Below, one piece after another: positions 5,552 through 8,899 of a stretch of DNA of 8,899 bases; the first letter of the stretch is position 1, and each line of letters starts with the position of its first letter. The translations under genes and the position numbers were made by a program. Source of the DNA: an uncultured Bacteroidota bacterium. Lineage in GTDB: Bacteria; Bacteroidota; Bacteroidia; Bacteroidales; SZUA-534. The stretch covers positions 1-8,899 of the forward strand of contig CALCFP010000222.1 in NCBI GenBank assembly GCA_937900725.1, read 5' to 3'. The notes beneath the pieces were generated by a model. That model was not told the DNA's origin, searched no databases, and saw only the letters and a program-made list of their open reading frames with translations.

Positions 5552-6403
5552 ATGTCGCCATCGGAATTCGATTCTTTGATATCGTTGCTCGACGACACTG
5601 ACGAGTCTGTCTTTGTCGCCGTGCAGAATCGTCTGCGTGATGGAGGGCTTGACATTGTGCCATATCTTGAAAAAGTTTGGCAGACAAGTGACAATTCACG
5701 TGTCGTCAGAATCCTTGAACATCTCATTCACGATATTCGCATCGGCAGTATAACTGATGATTTGCTAAAATGGAAGAAAAACGGTGCAAAGGACTTGTTT
5801 ACAGGTGTGGCTATTTATAACAGGTTGCTGTTCCCGAATGTTGAAACTGAGACATTGAAAGCGCGCATTGCAAGCATCTGCAAGCCTATATGGACTGAAC
5901 TCAACAACAACCTAACCGCATTGGAGAAAGTGCGCATTATTAATCATTTCTTGTTCGACGTGAACAAATTTATGGCAGTCGATGACTTGACTACGCAATC
6001 ACATTTTGTCGGTACTTTGTTGAATACAGGGAAGGCGCAGGCGAATATGGTGTCGGTACTGTATGCAATTGTGGCACAGCAACTAGGATTGCCCGTCCGT
6101 TGCGTCGCACATCCAAATGCACTGACTTTGTGCTATATGGATGAAAATAAATCGGGCGAGTTTTGCAACAATGTCATGTTTTATATCGATGTCGCTAGCC
6201 GTGGAATGGCGTATGGCGCTAGCGAAATAACCGACTATTTGCGGGGAAATAATATCGATCCAGATGATTCGTATTTTGCTCCGTGCAATAATTTAGATGT
6301 TATAATTTATTTGATATCTTCGCTCGCGCAATGTTTCAAGAGGCTGAAAGATACCCGATTGAATGATTGTAAGCAGATAATTAATTCATTAACACAAAAA
6401 TAA
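5552..6403 (+). CDS. SirB1-type transglutaminase-like protein, probably non-catalytic
   Basis: 283 residues, soluble. An N-terminal helical part (1-115, EFDSLISLLDDTDESVFVAV and IVPYLEKVW) leads into a SirB1/Transglut_core2-like domain: LEKVRIINHFLFDVNKF (124-140), then ANMVSVLYAIVAQQLGLPVRCVAHPNALTLCY (164-195). In transglutaminase folds a Cys, His and Asp form the active site. Here the place where the Cys would begin the SVLY helix is Ala/Asn (164-165), His187 may be the His, and no proper Cys is seen, so catalysis looks unlikely. SirB1-like proteins of Bacteroidota often have this N-terminal layout; their function is poorly known. It starts 3 nt after the phosphorylase stop and ends 5 nt before the next gene, so it is probably translated from one operon mRNA. 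The call rests on pattern memory. Confidence 0.68.
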   Translation: MSPSEFDSLISLLDDTDESVFVAVQNRLRDGGLDIVPYLEKVWQTSDNSRVVRILEHLIHDIRIGSITDDLLKWKKNGAKDLFTGVAIYNRLLFPNVETETLKARIASICKPIWTELNNNLTALEKVRIINHFLFDVNKFMAVDDLTTQSHFVGTLLNTGKAQANMVSVLYAIVAQQLGLPVRCVAHPNALTLCYMDENKSGEFCNNVMFYIDVASRGMAYGASEITDYLRGNNIDPDDSYFAPCNNLDVIIYLISSLAQCFKRLKDTRLNDCKQIINSLTQK

Positions 6404-6408
6404 ACAAT

Positions 6409-7368
6409 ATGTCAGAGGAATTACAGAACACAAACAACAACGAACGTGAAATTGATTTGATCGATTTGATGGGCCGATTCTTCAATTGGTTCGGCAATAT
6501 TTGCAAGACAGTGTTTCTTGGAATATTGTATTTCCTCGTACGAAATCGCTATTGGTATTTGGCGGCAATAGTTGTTGTCATAATTTTAACTTCAGTAAAA
6601 AGCAGATATGCAGTTAAATATTACGATTGTACACTTGTCGTCCAGACAAAGAGCGTCAAATCTTCTGAGATTATCAATTTCATAAATAATTGGAACTATA
6701 GACAAAGTCTTCCAAAGAACCTTCTTTCTGCAGTTAAAAGCATTAACGGTACATATATGCTGGACTACAACAAGGATGGAGTTGGCGACGAAGTAGAGAA
6801 ATGGACCGGCAAAGTTGTTACTGATACTGCCATAATCAATAAGCGTTTGGTTGATATCTTTTGTGTGAACGCTCAGATTTTTATTGCCGACAATGATACT
6901 ATTTTGGATGCTATTAGGGATGCCTTGCTGAATTATTTAGGCAATGACCAATGGGTTATTGACCAAAATAAGAAACGCCAAAATGAAGGCAAACTGTTGT
7001 TAGGCAGAATCGACAAGGAGATTGCGATGCTCGATAGTTTGGAACAGAATGAGTACTTTGAATCAAACGACAAATACAAATTTGATAAGAATGGCGGTCT
7101 GATGATGATTAGTGAAAAAGAGAAGAAGTTGTATCACAACGACTTGATTGGACTGGTTTATCAAAAGAATAGCATTGAAAGAAATTACTATTCAGAGCCA
7201 TTCAAGGTTATTCAGAATTTTAGTCTGCCTTTGCAGGCTGTCAACAATCCTTATGCCAATTTTACAAAGAGTTTCTTGTTCGTAATGTTCTTGGCTACTA
7301 TTATTATCTTGATTATAGACCAAAGAAAGGGTTTGAAAAAATTGGTTGATGAATCAAAACGCAATTAA
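6409..7368 (+). CDS. Wzz-like chain-length determinant / polysaccharide co-polymerase protein
   Basis: 319 residues with the two-helix plan of polysaccharide co-polymerases: a cytoplasmic N-terminus (1-45), membrane helix YLAAIVVVIILTSV (50-63), a large periplasmic part (64-286), a second helix FLFVMFLATIIILII (289-303) and a short basic tail. The family sits in the inner membrane and sets the chain length of O-antigen or capsule. The Pro-rich segment expected before the second helix is weak (SLPLQAVNNPYANF, 272-285). Residues 119-130, DYNKDGVGDEVE, fit the 12-position calcium loop of EF-hands (D1, N3, D5, G6, D9, E12) except that position 8 is Gly. It is third in the operon, 5 nt after the SirB1-like gene, and no glycosyltransferase or polymerase genes are nearby, which is unusual for Wzz. 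A regulatory or scaffolding membrane protein with the same fold is the main alternative. Confidence 0.68.
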   Translation: MSEELQNTNNNEREIDLIDLMGRFFNWFGNICKTVFLGILYFLVRNRYWYLAAIVVVIILTSVKSRYAVKYYDCTLVVQTKSVKSSEIINFINNWNYRQSLPKNLLSAVKSINGTYMLDYNKDGVGDEVEKWTGKVVTDTAIINKRLVDIFCVNAQIFIADNDTILDAIRDALLNYLGNDQWVIDQNKKRQNEGKLLLGRIDKEIAMLDSLEQNEYFESNDKYKFDKNGGLMMISEKEKKLYHNDLIGLVYQKNSIERNYYSEPFKVIQNFSLPLQAVNNPYANFTKSFLFVMFLATIIILIIDQRKGLKKLVDESKRN

Positions 7369-7385
7369 CTATTTAATGATTAGAT

Positions 7386-7423
7386 AAACAAAAACGGCGA
7401 GCAGTTGCTCGCCGTTTTTGTTT
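7386..7423. terminator. strong bidirectional intrinsic terminator
   Basis: Perfect 18-bp arms at 7386-7403 and 7406-7423 around GT, with core CGGCGAGCA/TGCTCGCCG and flanking A- and T-runs, so it should work on both strands. It ends the Wzz-like operon (17 nt past its stop) and the convergent porP/sprF transcript. Confidence 0.93.
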
Positions 7424-7425
7424 GA

Positions 7426-7533
7426 TTAAATATTGAATATCAATGTGCATCCTTCTTGTTTAGCGTTGTGGATTTGCCGTAGTTTATTGGAATACTCGAG
7501 AGTGTCATTCAAATAGTATGGTGAGGCATTCAC
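7426..7533 (-). CDS. doubtful small open frame downstream of porP/sprF
   Basis: A 35-codon minus-strand frame (GTG at 7533, TAA ending at 7426) fills the gap between the porP stop and the terminator, 5 nt after the porP stop and 2 nt before the hairpin. The product is mostly polar with a hydrophobic end (CTLIFNI). I recognise no family. It has no ATG in frame and no clear ribosome site, so it may be chance or a remnant of a longer gene. The rest of 7369-7538 holds only the terminator. Confidence 0.2.
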   Translation of the reverse strand: MNASPYYLNDTLEYSNKLRQIHNAKQEGCTLIFNI

Positions 7534-7538
7534 TTCTG

Positions 7539-8522
7539 TTAGAATTCAGGACAAGGTATGGCCTTGAACTTATGCTTTCTTTCAATTTCAAATTTGTACG
7601 ATAGTGAAATTTCGTGGGCACCACCGGTCGATGTTACCAGTCTTGATACTGTAAAGTCGTAACTGTAACCAATATTAACTACTTCCTTGTAGTTGTAGCC
7701 TATAAGTACGGAAATGGCATCTCTGCGGCTGTAGTCTTTTATAAGTGGCAAGTCACGATACCAAACGCCTAAAACAATAGGGGCGTAACTCCAATACAGG
7801 CCGACGTCCATTTGGTCTGTGTAACCCTGATGGCGGTAATTGGCCGCAATTGTCACGGTTTGACGTTTGGTGCTGATAAGTCGTTCCAGTTTGTGTAATC
7901 TCAAACCACCGAATATTGTGAATTTGGCTGGATAATTGTAATCGTAACTGGTGACAGACACATTCGGGTGGTTCAAGTGGTCAAGGCAGATTCCTATCCA
8001 ACTGTTGCGCATCGACAGCAGCATTGAAGCGCTCCAATCATAGTTGCGGACATTGGCGAAATCTTCTGCCAATACTGGCTGAACATTCGACTCGCTGTAT
8101 AGTTGGCTTGCAAATACAAGTTTTTCATAGTCTAGCGAATGTTCTGAGTAGTAGAACCCCAATCCAGGTCGAAGGTAAATCCTTCGCGAAAAGCGGATGT
8201 TGTACGTATACATCAAGCCAACGTATGTGTTGCTGTAATTGGCTGAGCCGGCAACGTCTCTTAATGCTATCAAGCCTATGCCGCTATTTATCTTGTCAAC
8301 GTTGGCATCTGCGTAAACGTTGAATGTTCGTAGCAATCCTGGCATCTTGGCCCATTGGTCGCGGTAGTTTATTCCGACTCGGTATCCTGATGTCGCTCCT
8401 GCAAATGATGGTGCTTGATATAGTGGGTTTGAGTAGAATTGCGTGAATTGCGGGTCTTGTCCGTAACTTTTCAGTCCGCAAGTCAGTATTGTCAATAATA
8501 ATATGGTAATGCGATTTCTCAT
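7539..8522 (-). CDS. PorP/SprF family type IX secretion outer-membrane protein
   Basis: 327 residues. A signal peptide (RNR, then ITILLLTILTCGLKSYG, about 1-21) precedes the family's conserved mature start QDPQFTQFYSNPLYQAPSFAG (22-42). The rest is alternating beta-strand sequence with the hallmarks of the PorP/SprF family: YRDQWAKMPG (53-62), FNVYADAN, GIGLIALRDVAGSANYSN, a late NIGYSYDFTVSRL, and the closing strand GAHEISLSYKFE with the terminal IPCPEF. It is predicted to be an outer-membrane beta-barrel. PorP/SprF proteins work with type B C-terminal signals to pass or anchor type IX secretion cargo at the surface (SprF with SprB in Flavobacterium johnsoniae). It starts 1 nt after the stop of such a cargo gene, so this is probably its dedicated partner. 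ATG 8522 is the only reasonable start. Confidence 0.95.
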   Translation of the reverse strand: MRNRITILLLTILTCGLKSYGQDPQFTQFYSNPLYQAPSFAGATSGYRVGINYRDQWAKMPGLLRTFNVYADANVDKINSGIGLIALRDVAGSANYSNTYVGLMYTYNIRFSRRIYLRPGLGFYYSEHSLDYEKLVFASQLYSESNVQPVLAEDFANVRNYDWSASMLLSMRNSWIGICLDHLNHPNVSVTSYDYNYPAKFTIFGGLRLHKLERLISTKRQTVTIAANYRHQGYTDQMDVGLYWSYAPIVLGVWYRDLPLIKDYSRRDAISVLIGYNYKEVVNIGYSYDFTVSRLVTSTGGAHEISLSYKFEIERKHKFKAIPCPEF

Positions 8523-8523
8523 T

Positions 8524-8899
8524 TCACTTGCGAATTAATGTTACGTCACCGGCAATTTTGAATGGCGTGTTGTTTTCAAATTTGCCTTTAGCCTTCCAGA
8601 AGTAAACGTCTTGTCCCATTTCTTTGCCATCATTTGCATATCGTCCGTTCCATCCTACGTTGACATCTGTTGAATGGAACAACTGCTCGCCCCATCTGTT
8701 GAAAATCCACAAGTCGTATTCCTTTACGCCGAACCATATCGGGTGGAATACGTTGTTCATATCGTCTGGAACAGGGTATGAACCGTCGCTAGGACTTTCG
8801 TCTGTAGGTATGAAAGCGTTGGGATATTTTATGTAGCCGGCTCCGCTGACTTCAACTTCTTCTGATTTCAATATGGAATCGGCACACATCTGTGAACTA
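8524..8899 (-). CDS. C-terminal part of a type IX secretion cargo protein with a type B sorting domain (5' end beyond window)
   Basis: The last 124 codons of a gene that remains open to the right edge; the in-frame ATG at 8889 is internal. After a short linker, residues from KYPNAFIPTDES on match the gliding-motility-type C-terminal domain (CHU_C, type B signal): PNAFIP, NNVFHPIW, YDLWIFNRWGEQLFHSTD, GWNGRYANDGKEMGQDVYFWKAKGKF and the end IAGDVTLIRK. In Bacteroidota this domain directs large surface or secreted proteins through the type IX system. The complete protein is probably large and repetitive with adhesin or matrix domains, but none of that is visible. The stop is 1 nt before the porP/sprF start, so the two are co-expressed. 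Confidence 0.92.
   Translation of the reverse strand, partial: SSQMCADSILKSEEVEVSGAGYIKYPNAFIPTDESPSDGSYPVPDDMNNVFHPIWFGVKEYDLWIFNRWGEQLFHSTDVNVGWNGRYANDGKEMGQDVYFWKAKGKFENNTPFKIAGDVTLIRK

Noticed and set aside
6193..6224. Inverted repeat CGCTAGC/GCTAGCG in the SirB1-like gene
   Set aside because: Only 7-bp arms with an 18-nt loop within coding sequence; expected by chance in a window of this size.

Overview
The window looks like a piece of a Bacteroidota (probably Bacteroidales) chromosome. A PorP/SprF-type outer-membrane protein sits beside the C-terminal type B sorting domain of a type IX secretion cargo. Several promoter-like sites match the Bacteroidota -7 element TAnnTTTG, and most starts lack a strong Shine-Dalgarno. 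Both ends cut genes, so this may be a whole short contig.

Left end (1-1907): the first ~158 bases read best on the minus strand, as the C-terminal part of a CDP-alcohol phosphatidyltransferase-like membrane protein. From ~159 the plus strand reads as UvrA, but only its last two-thirds. Two genes that both lack their 5' parts meet head to head, which suggests an assembly chimera or a rearrangement breakpoint. A UPF0158-family gene (1910-2389) follows uvrA after 2 nt.

Middle AT-rich patch (2390-3700): a small XRE-type regulator (minus) and a lipoprotein of unknown function (plus) are divergently transcribed. Between them lies a perfect 7+4+7 inverted repeat flanked by a promoter-like -7 element on each strand. 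The regulator's coding sequence contains a 25-bp perfect palindrome. Sampled lines of the lipoprotein gene are about 23-27% GC, against 53-57% in uvrA, so this may be an acquired module. A bidirectional terminator (3668-3695) closes the patch.

Core region (3727-7368): a tandem-domain universal stress protein (minus) is divergent from a likely three-gene operon (plus). The operon holds a uridine phosphorylase-type nucleoside phosphorylase, a SirB1-type transglutaminase-like protein without an evident catalytic cysteine, and a two-membrane-segment Wzz-like chain-length/polysaccharide co-polymerase protein carrying an EF-hand-like loop. A strong bidirectional hairpin (7386-7423) ends it.

Right end (7426-8899, minus): the 3' end of a large type IX secretion cargo gene, then porP/sprF 1 nt downstream, then a doubtful 35-codon frame before the shared terminator. 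No tRNA, rRNA, insertion sequence or CRISPR array was seen. I found no convincing new defence or other multi-gene system. The regulator/palindrome/lipoprotein module and the internal palindrome are the best leads.
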